Counted from the stretch's first letter, positions 17,501-26,221 are shown. The stretch is DNA of 64,000 nt from Phycisphaerales bacterium (GCA_020845755.1 JADLFE010000033.1:372001-436000); one strand, 5' to 3'. Numbers and translations are program-made. Notes: generated from the letters alone by a model not told the origin.

Positions 17501-19100
17501 CGGGCGTGAGCAGCGAGAGAAAGCGGCCGAGTACTACCGCAAGGTTGTCGACGCGGGCGCCGACGGCCCCCGCCAGGAAGTGCGTCTGCGCCTGGCCGAG
17601 ATCTACAGCATGATCGGGCGTCACGACGACGCCAAGACGATGATCGACGGCGTGACGTTCGATCCGGGCGGACCGGACCTGATCCTGCTCAAGGGCGACC
17701 TGGCGCGTCGTCGCGGCGACTCCAAGGGCGCGCGCGAGGCGTTCGATCAGGCCGTCGCCAAGTTCCCGTCGTCATCGCTGGTGTATGTGCGTCGCGGTCA
17801 GTTCGCCCAGAACGAGGACCGCAACGACGAAGCGAAGGCCGACTATGACGCCGCGCTGCGCATCAGCCCCAACGACGCGTATGCGTTGCAATCGCGGGCC
17901 TCTCTGGCTCAGCAGGTCGGCGACACGGACGCGGCCCTGGCGGACCTTCGCCAGGCGATCAAGGGCAATCAGGGCCTCGACACGCTGCGTCAGGCGCTGA
18001 TGAGCACGCTCGTGGACATCGGGCGCGCCGGCGAGGCCGAGGAAATCGCCGACGAGGCCGTCAAATCCCGTCCCAACGATTCGACGCTCCGGCTGGGCCT
18101 GGGCCAGGTGTTCATGTCCAAGGGAGAATGGGTCCGCGCCCAGCGCTTCCTGTCGCAGGCCTGGTCGATCGATAAGCGTGTCGACGTGGCGTACGCGTAC
18201 ATGTCCGCGCTCCTCAACGCCACCGAACCCAAGCCGTCGGCCCAGCAGGACGCCGAAGCGGTGCTCCGTGAACTTGGGCCCAAGGTCGACGAGGTCGCCG
18301 AACTCCTGGTGTCGCGCGCCAAACTGTTCTCGATCCGCGGGCGCAAGCAGGAGGCCGAGCGCGATCTGGCCGCCTCGCTGGGCAAGATCAACTTCGACGA
18401 CACCGCCAAGGCCGTCGGCTGGATGAGCGAAGCCCGTCGCATCATCCCCAACGTGAGCGACCTTGCCAGGATCCTCGAGGTGCAGACCATCCAGGGCCGG
18501 GCGCGTTTGTGGGCGGACTTCTACCGCGGATCGGTGCTGATGGAAGACCCGGCGCAACTCGACGCGGGTCTCACCCTGCTGCGCCAGGTCATCACCGCCG
18601 ACAAGGAGCCCGCCGCGGTTCAGTTGTCGCACCGCCTGCTGGGCAGCGGGCTGTTCGGGCAGAAGAAGTACGAGGAGGCCGTCAAGATCTGGAGCGACGG
18701 CGTCGGCCGCTTCCCGATCGACTGGGAGATGAACAACAACCTCGCGTACGCGCTGGCCAAGCATCTGCAGAAGTTCGAGGAAGCCAAGAAGTATGCCATG
18801 GAGGCGACCCGCCTTAATCCCAACAGCGGCGATGCGTGGGATACCCTCGGGTACATCCACCTCAAACTCGGGGAACTCGCGCAGGCCGACACCGCACTGG
18901 ACCGAGCGGCCGGGGTCGTACGAAGCCCGAACACCACGGCGGCGGTGCTGCTGCACTCGGGCGAACTCCGCGCCCTGCAGAAGAGGATGGAAGAGGCCGG
19001 GAAACTCGCGGAGGCGGCCGAGACCATGTTGAACAAGAACCCCGATCTGAGGAAAGTGTTCCAGACCGAATTGGACGATCTGAAGAGCAAGTTGAAGTAA
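14523..19100 (+). CDS. Giant TPR-repeat protein of the EPS/exosortase operon
   Basis: A 1525-residue protein starting 19 bp after the exosortase, with GCAGGAG upstream. One membrane segment near residues 10-33 (FVVSLSAGAIVIVGGLSVMAWQI) suggests a signal anchor with the rest in the periplasm. Almost the whole remainder is helical TPR-like repeats: for example DAAIKADPGDAEAAIAMHDW, EALRIRPNDVGTIIDVISVL, AALRISPNDAYALQSRASLA and EATRLNPNSGDAWDTLGYIH. It resembles PrsT-like TPR proteins that accompany exosortase EPS loci, but is longer. It may be a scaffold linking the synthase, export channel and exosortase; this role is inferred from position and domain type. Confidence 0.85.
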   Translation: MAKKSKVNTKFVVSLSAGAIVIVGGLSVMAWQIALRSAGDLAKSGDQKMAEGSLEAAELMYSKAVNKEQTNIVALEKWRDCLSKWTPETRAKLEGKYTQAYVPALRQISLVKATDVAAHRAYLGELWEQMANIAPPRGMLDNLVTETTRVLSYFKSAPEDGPWTALRRYRGLAMTRAMSISEDVKPEEIEQAKADLDAAIKADPGDAEAAIAMHDWHLSQAARAQERMQKDQAEKLKKQGVDFLRQYAQTSGSASVKGLLLVHDMEAVQKAALEGKSRQAAVEAVRAATDTLKSRLDEIAKAFEATESLSLLLPSLQRYEQLEQTIDPKSQAARTVAVADALAKKFPDNSALLLMRARVLGNKQSYQEAIGAMEQVKVLPAVPISQEAVRRFVMKTEATYWQASYSLRLLDQTTDPAERDKLIAQAGKYRGELAGQVPDGSPQLKMIDGTVAYAKKDWATAHRLLSEYSRAVNDSDVDALWSLANASLALQRPGEARDFVTKVRELLPGAPGPLILNAQIEAQLGNREMAEQMVQAILQVDPTNTQAKEVLNRIHMVKGEATEGGDPITAILLKAQKVASGEGFEAPNVPEAVQMLVKAVKENNYDPRLVNSAVRGYMRLNQKPGALVLLDEAIKARPDDKDLASLKRALESDDPTKEIIDSINAQKDIDEYEKCLARYNVYRQAGKNTEARAELISADKAKPDQGEVIEQLFNLSLEMDLFADAAAYVQRAETKNFDDFNGKYWKSRLQAAQGQHRESVAGMEAMIQGGGTFPVEVYRFLGRELVVLNRVVDGIRAFDEALRIRPNDVGTIIDVISVLAENGRGEEALIRARNAAVVARENDRFFSLWLNLEAQAGNRDFAIDAREKVAEREPTNRLNRVALAIMYIDKRDFEKARTLIDELRKEGDEIRIALIDARYYSEQRRNDEALKVISAYLDKLDPKTTNFEPYVLAGQFMSERGDAKSAVDLMERGRPYQDPKIMEVDRSIADMLTGREQREKAAEYYRKVVDAGADGPRQEVRLRLAEIYSMIGRHDDAKTMIDGVTFDPGGPDLILLKGDLARRRGDSKGAREAFDQAVAKFPSSSLVYVRRGQFAQNEDRNDEAKADYDAALRISPNDAYALQSRASLAQQVGDTDAALADLRQAIKGNQGLDTLRQALMSTLVDIGRAGEAEEIADEAVKSRPNDSTLRLGLGQVFMSKGEWVRAQRFLSQAWSIDKRVDVAYAYMSALLNATEPKPSAQQDAEAVLRELGPKVDEVAELLVSRAKLFSIRGRKQEAERDLAASLGKINFDDTAKAVGWMSEARRIIPNVSDLARILEVQTIQGRARLWADFYRGSVLMEDPAQLDAGLTLLRQVITADKEPAAVQLSHRLLGSGLFGQKKYEEAVKIWSDGVGRFPIDWEMNNNLAYALAKHLQKFEEAKKYAMEATRLNPNSGDAWDTLGYIHLKLGELAQADTALDRAAGVVRSPNTTAAVLLHSGELRALQKRMEEAGKLAEAAETMLNKNPDLRKVFQTELDDLKSKLK

Positions 19101-19168
19101 GTCACTCCGGGGGACCCGGGGTGTCGGCGGCACCAAAGGCCGCCGAACTCGATTGAAGGGACGAACAG

Positions 19169-21385
19169 ATGGCGACTATTCCTGCGCCGATGGGCATGAG
19201 TGGACAGGCGCGCCCCGCGGGTGGCCCGAGCGCCTCCGGGCCCTTGCCCGTGGTGTCGATCGATCCGCTGAAACTCCTCTTGAAGTACAAGTGGATCTTG
19301 GCGGCGGCGTTCATCGGTGGCGCTGTGCTCGGCGCGGGCGCCCACTTTGCATGGCTCCTCACATGGCCCTTCTTCCGCTCCAACGTGCTCTTCCAGAGTT
19401 ACGTGCAGGTGGCGCAACTCGACCAACTCACGGGCTACGGCCAGGTCGACGACGTCGAACTGGACAAGTACATGCAGACGCAGGCCAAACTGATGACCTC
19501 CGCCGGCGTGCTCCAGCGCGTGGCGGAAGACCCGCGCCTCCCGCAGGAAGCCCCCAAGTGGGCCAAGTGGCGCATGGAGGACGGCAAGTTCAACACCGTT
19601 GAGGCCCTGATCGACCTGCAGGACACCGTGTCGGCCCGCGTCGTTCCCCAGACTCGACTCATCGATCTTGCCTTCACCTACCGCGACAAGGCGGAGGCCA
19701 AGGCCGTCGTCGGACTGGTCCGTGACGCCTACCAGCGCACCATCGCCGACAGCACGCGCGCCGCCAACCGCCAGCAGCGAGAGGCTCTCAACAAGTCCAT
19801 CGCCGAAATGCAGGGGCAGATCGAGGCGGTGCAGAGCCAGCGCGAGCGCCTCATGAAGGACGTCAGTTACACCAACCTCAACCGCCTGTCGAACGAGACC
19901 TCCGAGGCCCTCCGCGTCGTCAACCAGGAACGCGTGAAGGTCGGTCTGGACATCGAGTCGTTCACCGTCCGTCTCAAGGAACTCGAGGCCGAACTGCAGA
20001 ATCCCGCCGGCCCCAGTTACACCGACCAACTCCGCGACGTCGTCGAGACCGACCCCTTGATGCTCAACATCGCCAACCAGATCAACCAACTCGAATCCGA
20101 TCTGCGAGGCCTGAAACTCCGCTTCACAGACGAGCACCGCGACGTCAAGCAGTACAAGGCCATGATCGACGCGGCCAAGAGCCAGCAGGAATCGGAACGC
20201 CAGCGTCTGCTCCGCCAGAAGTTCGACGCCGAGGTCGACAGCGTCCGCAAGGCGGTGTCGCAGCTTCAGGCCCAGGACTCGGACCTGGCCGCCAAGCAGG
20301 AACGCTACTCGGTCCGCCTCGCCGAACTGACTCAGGCCGAGAAGACGATCGGCGACATGGACGAGCAGGCCAAGCGATTGATCGAGGAGCGCACCAAACT
20401 CCAGTCGGCACTCCAGAAGATCAACGCCCTGGAAAGCCTCGACACCAACAAGCGAATCCTGGTCCTTCAGGAAGAGCGCCTCCCCGACGAGGTGACCTTC
20501 CCGAAACTGAAGATCATGGTGCCCGCGGGCGCTGTGCTTGTGTTCGGCCTGGTGCTGGGTGTGCTGGTCCTCCGCGAGATGGTTGACCAGCGTGTCAAGG
20601 GTCCGGCCGACGTCGCCATCATCCCCAGGGCGCGCATCGTGGGCATCGTTCCCGATGCGCAGGAGGACCCCGAGGAGCCCGGCGTGCTCGAAACGTGCTT
20701 CATCAAGCACGAACGCGGAGTCATGGCAGAGAGTTTCCGCCAGATCCGCGCCGCCGTCCTCAAGAGGTTGGAACCCGCGGGCCATCGCTCGCTCCTGGTC
20801 GTGGGCGGCCTGCCCGAATCCGGCGCGACCACCGTCGCCTCAAACCTGGCGCTGGCCCTGGCGGCGTCGGACAAGCGGGTGCTGCTCATCGACGCGAACA
20901 TGCGCCGTCCGTCGCTCCACAAGATCTACCAGTTCACCGAGGGTCCGGGCCTGGGCGAAGTGCTCGCGGGCTCGCACACCCTCGAGGGCGTCGTTCACAA
21001 GGTCGACGCCGATCCGCGCGTCCACGTCATGACCGCCGGCGACCGCGCCAGCCGCGTCTTCGAACGACTGGCCACCAACGCCATGAGCGATGTGCTGCGT
21101 CAGGCCAAGGAGAAGTACGACTACGTAGTCGTGGATTGCTCGCCCCTGGGCGTGTCGGGCGACGGTCTGACGCTCGCGTCCAAGTGCGACGCATCCATGC
21201 TCGTCGTCCGCGCCCTCTCCGAGAAGCGAGGCATGGTCGCCCGTCTCCGCAACGAACTCGCCGATACCCGTAGCGATTTCCTGGGGGTGCTCATCAACGG
21301 CGTGCAGGGCACCGCGGGCGGATACATGCGCTCCAACATCCTCGCCACCCACGAGTACCAGACACAGGACCGCGACGCGGCGTAA
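19169..21385 (+). CDS. Wzc-like chain-length/tyrosine-kinase-type protein lacking the P-loop lysine
   Basis: A 738-residue protein. The Wzz part has two membrane segments, near residues 42-68 and 447-468 (IMVPAGAVLVFGLVLGVLVL), flanking a long coiled-coil stretch (about 190-420). The C-terminal cytoplasmic part has the BY-kinase fold: SLLVVGGLPESGATTVASNL (540s-550s), VLLIDANMRRPSLHKIY (Walker A') and YDYVVVDCSPLG (Walker B). The position normally held by the essential P-loop lysine is Ala553 (GAT instead of GKT/GKS). The C-terminal tail has only two Tyr in its last 25 residues rather than a Tyr-rich cluster. It probably still regulates EPS chain length with TPR and Wza partners, but may not be an active kinase. 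It starts 68 bp after the TPR gene. Confidence 0.88.
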   Translation: MATIPAPMGMSGQARPAGGPSASGPLPVVSIDPLKLLLKYKWILAAAFIGGAVLGAGAHFAWLLTWPFFRSNVLFQSYVQVAQLDQLTGYGQVDDVELDKYMQTQAKLMTSAGVLQRVAEDPRLPQEAPKWAKWRMEDGKFNTVEALIDLQDTVSARVVPQTRLIDLAFTYRDKAEAKAVVGLVRDAYQRTIADSTRAANRQQREALNKSIAEMQGQIEAVQSQRERLMKDVSYTNLNRLSNETSEALRVVNQERVKVGLDIESFTVRLKELEAELQNPAGPSYTDQLRDVVETDPLMLNIANQINQLESDLRGLKLRFTDEHRDVKQYKAMIDAAKSQQESERQRLLRQKFDAEVDSVRKAVSQLQAQDSDLAAKQERYSVRLAELTQAEKTIGDMDEQAKRLIEERTKLQSALQKINALESLDTNKRILVLQEERLPDEVTFPKLKIMVPAGAVLVFGLVLGVLVLREMVDQRVKGPADVAIIPRARIVGIVPDAQEDPEEPGVLETCFIKHERGVMAESFRQIRAAVLKRLEPAGHRSLLVVGGLPESGATTVASNLALALAASDKRVLLIDANMRRPSLHKIYQFTEGPGLGEVLAGSHTLEGVVHKVDADPRVHVMTAGDRASRVFERLATNAMSDVLRQAKEKYDYVVVDCSPLGVSGDGLTLASKCDASMLVVRALSEKRGMVARLRNELADTRSDFLGVLINGVQGTAGGYMRSNILATHEYQTQDRDAA

Positions 21386-21388
21386 GAC

Positions 21389-22435
21389 ATGGCCCCATCA
21401 TCGCCCGCCTCATTGGGATCAACACCCGGCCGCCGCGTGCTCGTCAGCGGCGGGTCTGGTTTCATCGGGTCCCACCTGGTCGAACGCCTGCTCGCCCGGG
21501 GAGATGAAGTCACGGTCGTGGACGATCTTTCCACGGGGCGCAGGCGCAACATGCCCGCGCCCTCGGGGAGGCTCCGATTCATCGAGGCCGACCTGCGCGA
21601 TGCGCTCCTGGCGCTCGGCAGGGGCGAGGTCTTCGACGAGATCTATCACCTCGCCGCGGCGGTGGGGGTGCGCCTGGTCGTCGAGGACCCGATCCGCACG
21701 ATCCAGACCAACATCGATCAGACACTCGCGATCCTGAACTTCGCCCATGGGCGTTCGCCGTCGGGCGGGGGCGCGCTCACGCTGATCGCATCGAGTTCGG
21801 AGGTCTACGGCAAATCGGAGAAGTCGCCATTCTCCGAAGAGGACGACGTGGTCTATGGCCCGACCACCATGACGCGATGGTCCTATGCCTGCACGAAGGC
21901 GATCGACGAATATCTGGCGTTGGCATTCCACCAACAGAAGAGCGTCCCGGCGGTTGTGGTGCGGTTCTTCAACACCGTGGGCCCGCGGCAGGTGGGGGAC
22001 TACGGGATGGTGCTCCCCCGATTCGTCTCCGCGGCCTTGGCGGAGACGGACCTTGAGGTCCATGGCGACGGGAAGCAGACGCGATGTTTCTGCGATGTTC
22101 GGGACGTGGCGGAGGCGTTGCCAAGGCTCATGCAAACGCGCGACTGTTGGGGGAGGGTCTTCAACGTCGGGTCGGATCAACCGATATCAATGCTCGACCT
22201 GGCGCGTCGTGTGATCGACGTGCTCGGTTCGCGTTCCCGGGTGGCGCTCATCCCGTACACTGACGCCTTCCCCGGGGGGTTCGAGGATCTGCGCCAGCGT
22301 CGTCCGGACCTGACGCGGATCCGGCGGGCGATCGGCTTTGAGCCGCGCGTCTCGTTGGAACAGACGATCCGCGACATCGCGTCGTGGATGAAGGATTCGT
22401 GTTCTGCGGGTGATGTCGTGGAGGCCCGGGGTTGA
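21389..22435 (+). CDS. NAD-dependent nucleotide-sugar epimerase/dehydratase (extended SDR)
   Basis: A 348-residue Rossmann-fold protein: VLVSGGSGFIGSHLVERL (NAD binding), SSSEVYGKSE and YACTKAIDEY (the YxxxK catalytic pair), then RFFNTVGPRQ and YGMVLPRF, as in GDP-mannose/UDP-sugar epimerases and UDP-glucuronate decarboxylases. It should make or convert a nucleotide sugar for the EPS. The exact substrate is not readable. It begins 3 bp after the Wzc-like gene and its stop overlaps the next start (TTGA), so it is in the same operon. Confidence 0.88.
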   Translation: MAPSSPASLGSTPGRRVLVSGGSGFIGSHLVERLLARGDEVTVVDDLSTGRRRNMPAPSGRLRFIEADLRDALLALGRGEVFDEIYHLAAAVGVRLVVEDPIRTIQTNIDQTLAILNFAHGRSPSGGGALTLIASSSEVYGKSEKSPFSEEDDVVYGPTTMTRWSYACTKAIDEYLALAFHQQKSVPAVVVRFFNTVGPRQVGDYGMVLPRFVSAALAETDLEVHGDGKQTRCFCDVRDVAEALPRLMQTRDCWGRVFNVGSDQPISMLDLARRVIDVLGSRSRVALIPYTDAFPGGFEDLRQRRPDLTRIRRAIGFEPRVSLEQTIRDIASWMKDSCSAGDVVEARG

Positions 22436-23859
22436 TCCAGCAGGCATCGAGCGTGGTGAAGGACCTGCCGCAGGCGTTGTCGCCGACGCAGGATGCTTCG
22501 CTGCCGCAGGCACTCACCGAGGCCGTACGCTCGGCGTTCTCCGACCCCAAGATCCAGGAGGACGCGCTGTCGGCGCTGCGTGCCGCCGCGACGCCGGACC
22601 CGCCCTCGCGGCTGGACATCCTGAACAACTACATGTGGGTGTTCGTGATCTCGTTCGCGGTCACGCTGATCGCGACGCCCATCATGCGCTCGCTGGCGGT
22701 GAAGAACGGCGTGATCGACCGCCCCAGCGAGGCCCGCAAGATCCATCGCCAGCCGATCGCCTACCTGGGCGGGGCGGCGTGCTTTGTCGGCATGATGGCG
22801 GGCATCTTCTACAGTTACCTTGCCATCCTCCAGCCCAGCCTCATGAGTTTCCACCCGTCGAAGTTCTACGAGGCCGAGCAGATGCACCTCCCGGTCCCGC
22901 CCGCGATCCTGATCGGCATGACGGTGATCATGCTGACCGGGCTGATCGACGACGTGGTCGGGCTCGATCCGCGTCTGAAGATCTCCGGGCAACTCTTCGC
23001 CGCCGCCGCCCTGGCCATCGACCAGGTCGGGGCCAACGTCGCGCGCGGCGTGCTCGCGCCCATCGGCAAACTCTTCGGCAACGAGGCCCTTACCTGGCAC
23101 ATCCCGCTCCCCATCGGGAGCGGCTCGCTCGAGGTCGACCTGATCTATTGGGCGGGCACGCTCATCATCGGGATTTTCGTGCTTGGCGCGTGCAACGCGT
23201 CGAACCTGATCGACGGGCTCGACGGGCTGCTTACCGGTGTCACCGGCATCGCCTCGGCCGGGCTCCTCATCATCGCGCTGGGTCTGGCGGTCGTTGACGA
23301 TGGCCCGCGCGACGGGCAGCGCATCATCCTTTGCCTGGCCCTCTTTGGCGCATGCCTCGGCTTCCTTCCCCACAACTTCAATCCGGCGACGATATTCCAG
23401 GGCGATTGCGGCTCGCTGCTCTTGGGCTTCACCACCATCAGCATCGTGCTGATGCTGGGCGACACCGGCAAAACCCAACTCGTGACCGCCGGGCTCATCA
23501 TCTACGCCATCCCGCTGATCGACACCAGTCTCGCCATCGTCCGACGCAAAATGGCGGGCAAGAAACTGTCGGACGCCGACGCCGATCACCTGCACCACAT
23601 GCTCAAGCGCGCCCTGGGCGTGAAGGGGGCGGCCCTGACGCTGTACGCGATCGGGACTGGCTTTGCCACCCTGGGTGTGGCGCTCAGCCTGGGACGCGCC
23701 CGCGTGGTGTATGTCCTGGCGTTCATGTTCGCGTCGTTCATCGGCGTGACCGCGATCAAGATCGCGCGCAAGAAGCAGATTGAAGAGGCCGCCGCCGCCT
23801 ATGACAAGCCGGCCATCCCCGCGCCCGCGTCCGGCGCGTCCCCCGCCAAGTCGGCGTGA
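22432..23859 (+). CDS. Undecaprenyl-phosphate sugar-1-phosphate transferase (WecA/MraY family)
   Basis: A 475-residue polytopic membrane protein starting at a TTG that overlaps the previous stop. Family motifs: IDRPSEARKIH with GG, LIDDVVGLDPRLKISGQ, NASNLIDGLDGLLTG, GDCGSLLLGF, and DADHLHHMLKR. These enzymes load the first sugar phosphate onto undecaprenyl phosphate at the inner membrane, so it is the likely initiating transferase of the EPS operon. The N-terminus before the first membrane segment (about 60 residues) and an Ala/Pro-rich C-tail are extra. It closes the operon; the next gene is convergent. Confidence 0.92.
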   Translation: MIQQASSVVKDLPQALSPTQDASLPQALTEAVRSAFSDPKIQEDALSALRAAATPDPPSRLDILNNYMWVFVISFAVTLIATPIMRSLAVKNGVIDRPSEARKIHRQPIAYLGGAACFVGMMAGIFYSYLAILQPSLMSFHPSKFYEAEQMHLPVPPAILIGMTVIMLTGLIDDVVGLDPRLKISGQLFAAAALAIDQVGANVARGVLAPIGKLFGNEALTWHIPLPIGSGSLEVDLIYWAGTLIIGIFVLGACNASNLIDGLDGLLTGVTGIASAGLLIIALGLAVVDDGPRDGQRIILCLALFGACLGFLPHNFNPATIFQGDCGSLLLGFTTISIVLMLGDTGKTQLVTAGLIIYAIPLIDTSLAIVRRKMAGKKLSDADADHLHHMLKRALGVKGAALTLYAIGTGFATLGVALSLGRARVVYVLAFMFASFIGVTAIKIARKKQIEEAAAAYDKPAIPAPASGASPAKSA

Positions 23860-23912
23860 TCCACGTCGCGTTCGGCCCGCTCGGCCCCGTACGACCGGGG
23901 GACGCTCGCGTC

Positions 23913-25109
23913 TCAGAAGTGATCGCTCATCCAGGGCGCGCCGCCCGCGAAGGCAGAGTTGGCCGCCTGTAGCGCCGTGTGTTCGCCCGTGGCCAGGCCC
24001 ACATTGGCGGCGTGAGCCGGCGTCAGCAGTCCCGAGTAGATCGCCGCCAGCCCGCGTGCCCCCACGCGGATCTCGCCGCGCCCGCCCTGCTCGACGCATC
24101 CTTTGCCGCTCTCGATCGTGAGCGTCCATCGTCCCGTGTTGGCGGGCACGAGGTCGTCGGCTATCTCGAGGTGAACCTGGGCTCGGACACACGGGGCATA
24201 GCCGCGCGCCTCGAGCGCGGCCTTGACGTGGCTCACGCGGATCAGCCACGTGTCCTTGTTCACAATGTCGTAACGCTGCTGCCCAAGCAGGAGCAGCGCA
24301 GGGTGCGTCGGACCACCGAAGAACTCGAGATCGTGGCTCATCATCGAGTAGTCCGCCAGGAGCGCCCAGAGCCGGCGACCGGCGGCGGCGGTGTGAAAGA
24401 CAAAGTCCGACAGACTCACGTCGGCACGCCCGTCGGGACGACGCTTCTGGTTCACGAACACATACCCCCGCAGTGCCCCGTGCTCATCACGGACGCCGAA
24501 GGGGTGGTGCTCCTCACCGCGGGGCGATTTGATGCGCTGCCAGATGTACGGCCCGCGGTCGAGCGGGCCGTCATAGCGCGCCGCGAACTTTGCGTAACAC
24601 TCCCGGACCTCGGCGGACTCGTGATCGAGCGGCTCGATGCGCTCGCCGTTGTGCGCCCCGGCGTCGATCTGCGACATCGGGATCGTGTATTGAAAGCGAT
24701 GCCCCGCGTGCTCAAAGCCCACGGAGCGATAGAGCGTGTGCGTTGACGCGTACAGGCCGACGAGCGGCCAGCCCTCGCCGTGGGCGGCCCGAACGCACGC
24801 CCGCATCATCCGCCCGGCGTATCCCCGTCCGCGATCCTCGGGTGCCACGGCAACCCCAGCGATGCCCAGCATCTTCACCGACCGACCGCCGAAGTACTGG
24901 CCCATCGGGATCCGCAGGAGCGTGGCGGCGGGGCGCGAGGAATCCACCAGCGTGCGGAAGTTCCCCTCGCCACCGATCTTCATCCACGCCTCGATCCCCT
25001 CGGGATCGCTCGCGAACGCGTGGCGGAGCATCCGGACAACGGCGGCGTGGTCGCGGGGAGCGTCGTGCTCGACGTACTCGATGTCAGAGGCAGCGTCGGC
25101 GTGTTTCAT
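23913..25109 (-). CDS. Eis-type GNAT acetyltransferase with SCP2-like C-terminal domain
   Basis: A 398-residue protein. The N-terminal GNAT motif is VKMLGIAGVAVAPEDRGRGY with AGRMMRACVRAAHGEG. A second acetyltransferase-like half follows (VSLSDFVFHTAAAGRRLWAL). The C-terminal 100 residues (LEIADDLVPANTGRWTLTIE, IRVGARGLAAIYSGLLTP) look like the sterol-carrier-type domain of the Eis family. Eis proteins acetylate amines, for example aminoglycosides or polyamines; the substrate here is unknown. A palindrome abuts the ATG. It sits alone, convergent to the EPS operon. Confidence 0.85.
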   Translation of the reverse strand: MKHADAASDIEYVEHDAPRDHAAVVRMLRHAFASDPEGIEAWMKIGGEGNFRTLVDSSRPAATLLRIPMGQYFGGRSVKMLGIAGVAVAPEDRGRGYAGRMMRACVRAAHGEGWPLVGLYASTHTLYRSVGFEHAGHRFQYTIPMSQIDAGAHNGERIEPLDHESAEVRECYAKFAARYDGPLDRGPYIWQRIKSPRGEEHHPFGVRDEHGALRGYVFVNQKRRPDGRADVSLSDFVFHTAAAGRRLWALLADYSMMSHDLEFFGGPTHPALLLLGQQRYDIVNKDTWLIRVSHVKAALEARGYAPCVRAQVHLEIADDLVPANTGRWTLTIESGKGCVEQGGRGEIRVGARGLAAIYSGLLTPAHAANVGLATGEHTALQAANSAFAGGAPWMSDHF

Positions 25110-25132
25110 GGTGATCAGGATATGGGATCACC
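25110..25132 (-). promoter_or_regulatory. Inverted repeat and candidate -10 (TATCCT) directly before the Eis-type gene
   Basis: GGTGATC and GATCACC flank a 9-base centre and end immediately at the start codon. The centre holds TATCCT on the minus strand (25117-25122), 7 nt before the ATG, with no ribosome binding site. The arrangement fits a leaderless transcript whose start region lies inside an operator, or a hairpin at the 5' end if transcription starts upstream. Confidence 0.45.
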
Positions 25133-25168
25133 CCCGCGCGGTGTGCACCCCCCGTTGTGACGGGACCA

Positions 25169-26149
25169 TCACGGTCTCAGCGCCGTGAGCAGTGCGCCGA
25201 GATCGCCCGCCAGCGACGAGCCGGGCCAGAACATCACGACCGCCAGGGCCGCCAGGAACGCGACCAGCACCAGGAGCGCCGTCGCGCGGGTTGCGTCCGG
25301 AAGTTTGAGGTAGTGCCGCGCGAAACACCACCAGAACGACCCGGACCACGCCAGCGCAAGCGGCATGGCGAGCCATTGATACGTCCCGATCCAGTTGGCG
25401 GCGTCGTCGAGCGAATTGCAGAATCGCGTCAGTCCGTCGGGCGGGCCCGAGGGTGTGGTCCGCAAGGTCATGCCCAGTGCCCACGCGCTCCCGTAGGCGC
25501 TGATCGCGCGGGCGAGCGAGAAGACGAGAAGCAGGAGCGGCAGGGGCGCGAGCGAATACGCGGCCGCTCGAAGCACATGATCGCGCCGCAGGCCCAGCGT
25601 GGTGAACGTCTGCCGCAGCATGACAAAGCCGCTCGGGCAGAGCAGCGCCGTCAGCACGCCGATATAAACCCACGCGGAGTACACGGGCGGGAACTGGTTT
25701 GCGACAACCCGGGCGTAAGGATTGATGAAGACCGAGAGCACATCGCGGACGCGCAGCCAGTCGCTGTTGGTCTGGACCGCGATGTCGCCGGCGGTGTGCT
25801 CGAGCCACGCCATGCCGACGCCGGTCGCCAGGTGCATGAGCAGGAGCGTTGCCGCCAGCGCGACCCACAGGCGCGCGGGCACGATCGGATGGTGCATCTG
25901 CAGGCGCGACCAGAACGAGCGCGGACGCAGCGACCGCCACCAGGAGAGGACCAGCGCGACCGTCGGCCGCGTTGAATGCTCGAAACTCCACGAGGGCGCG
26001 TGACGCAGCGGAAAAAAGAGTTCGCCCCAGTGGAAGGAGTGTCCGCACTCGCTGCAGGTGCCGGCCGTGGGGCAGGAATCGCGCCAGGCCGAGGCGTGGC
26101 CCGAGAGGTCATAGCCGCAGCGCGGGCAATGAGGTGAGGAAGTTTCCAT
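25169..26149 (-). CDS. Membrane protein with N-terminal zinc ribbon (CPRCGYDL family)
   Basis: A 326-residue protein starting METSSPHCPRCGYDLSG, with a second Cys pair in CSECGHSF, forming a four-Cys zinc ribbon. At least five membrane segments follow, for example VALAATLLLMHLATGVGMAW, AYSLAPLPLLLLVFSLA and LLVLVAFLAALAVVMFW. Its arrangement matches the protein at 49096-50088 in this window. I do not know the function; zinc-ribbon membrane proteins of this type recur in Phycisphaerae. It follows 59 bp after the Eis-type gene start, on the same strand. Confidence 0.75.
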   Translation of the reverse strand: METSSPHCPRCGYDLSGHASAWRDSCPTAGTCSECGHSFHWGELFFPLRHAPSWSFEHSTRPTVALVLSWWRSLRPRSFWSRLQMHHPIVPARLWVALAATLLLMHLATGVGMAWLEHTAGDIAVQTNSDWLRVRDVLSVFINPYARVVANQFPPVYSAWVYIGVLTALLCPSGFVMLRQTFTTLGLRRDHVLRAAAYSLAPLPLLLLVFSLARAISAYGSAWALGMTLRTTPSGPPDGLTRFCNSLDDAANWIGTYQWLAMPLALAWSGSFWWCFARHYLKLPDATRATALLVLVAFLAALAVVMFWPGSSLAGDLGALLTALRP

Positions 26150-26221
26150 GACGAGAAATCGTCAAACTCTCGGTCGGTCACGCGCGATGAAGCACATGGG
26201 ACGATGACGCCGCGGCACATT

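Noticed and set aside
11783..17624. Two long minus-strand frames (about 955 and 1099 codons) across the EPS genes
   Set aside because: They lie antisense to the exosortase and TPR genes, and their products are low-complexity, His/Arg-rich sequences without motifs.
22177..24249. Frame of about 690 codons antisense to the epimerase and WecA-like genes
   Set aside because: No motif or start signal; the opposite strand has clear family motifs.
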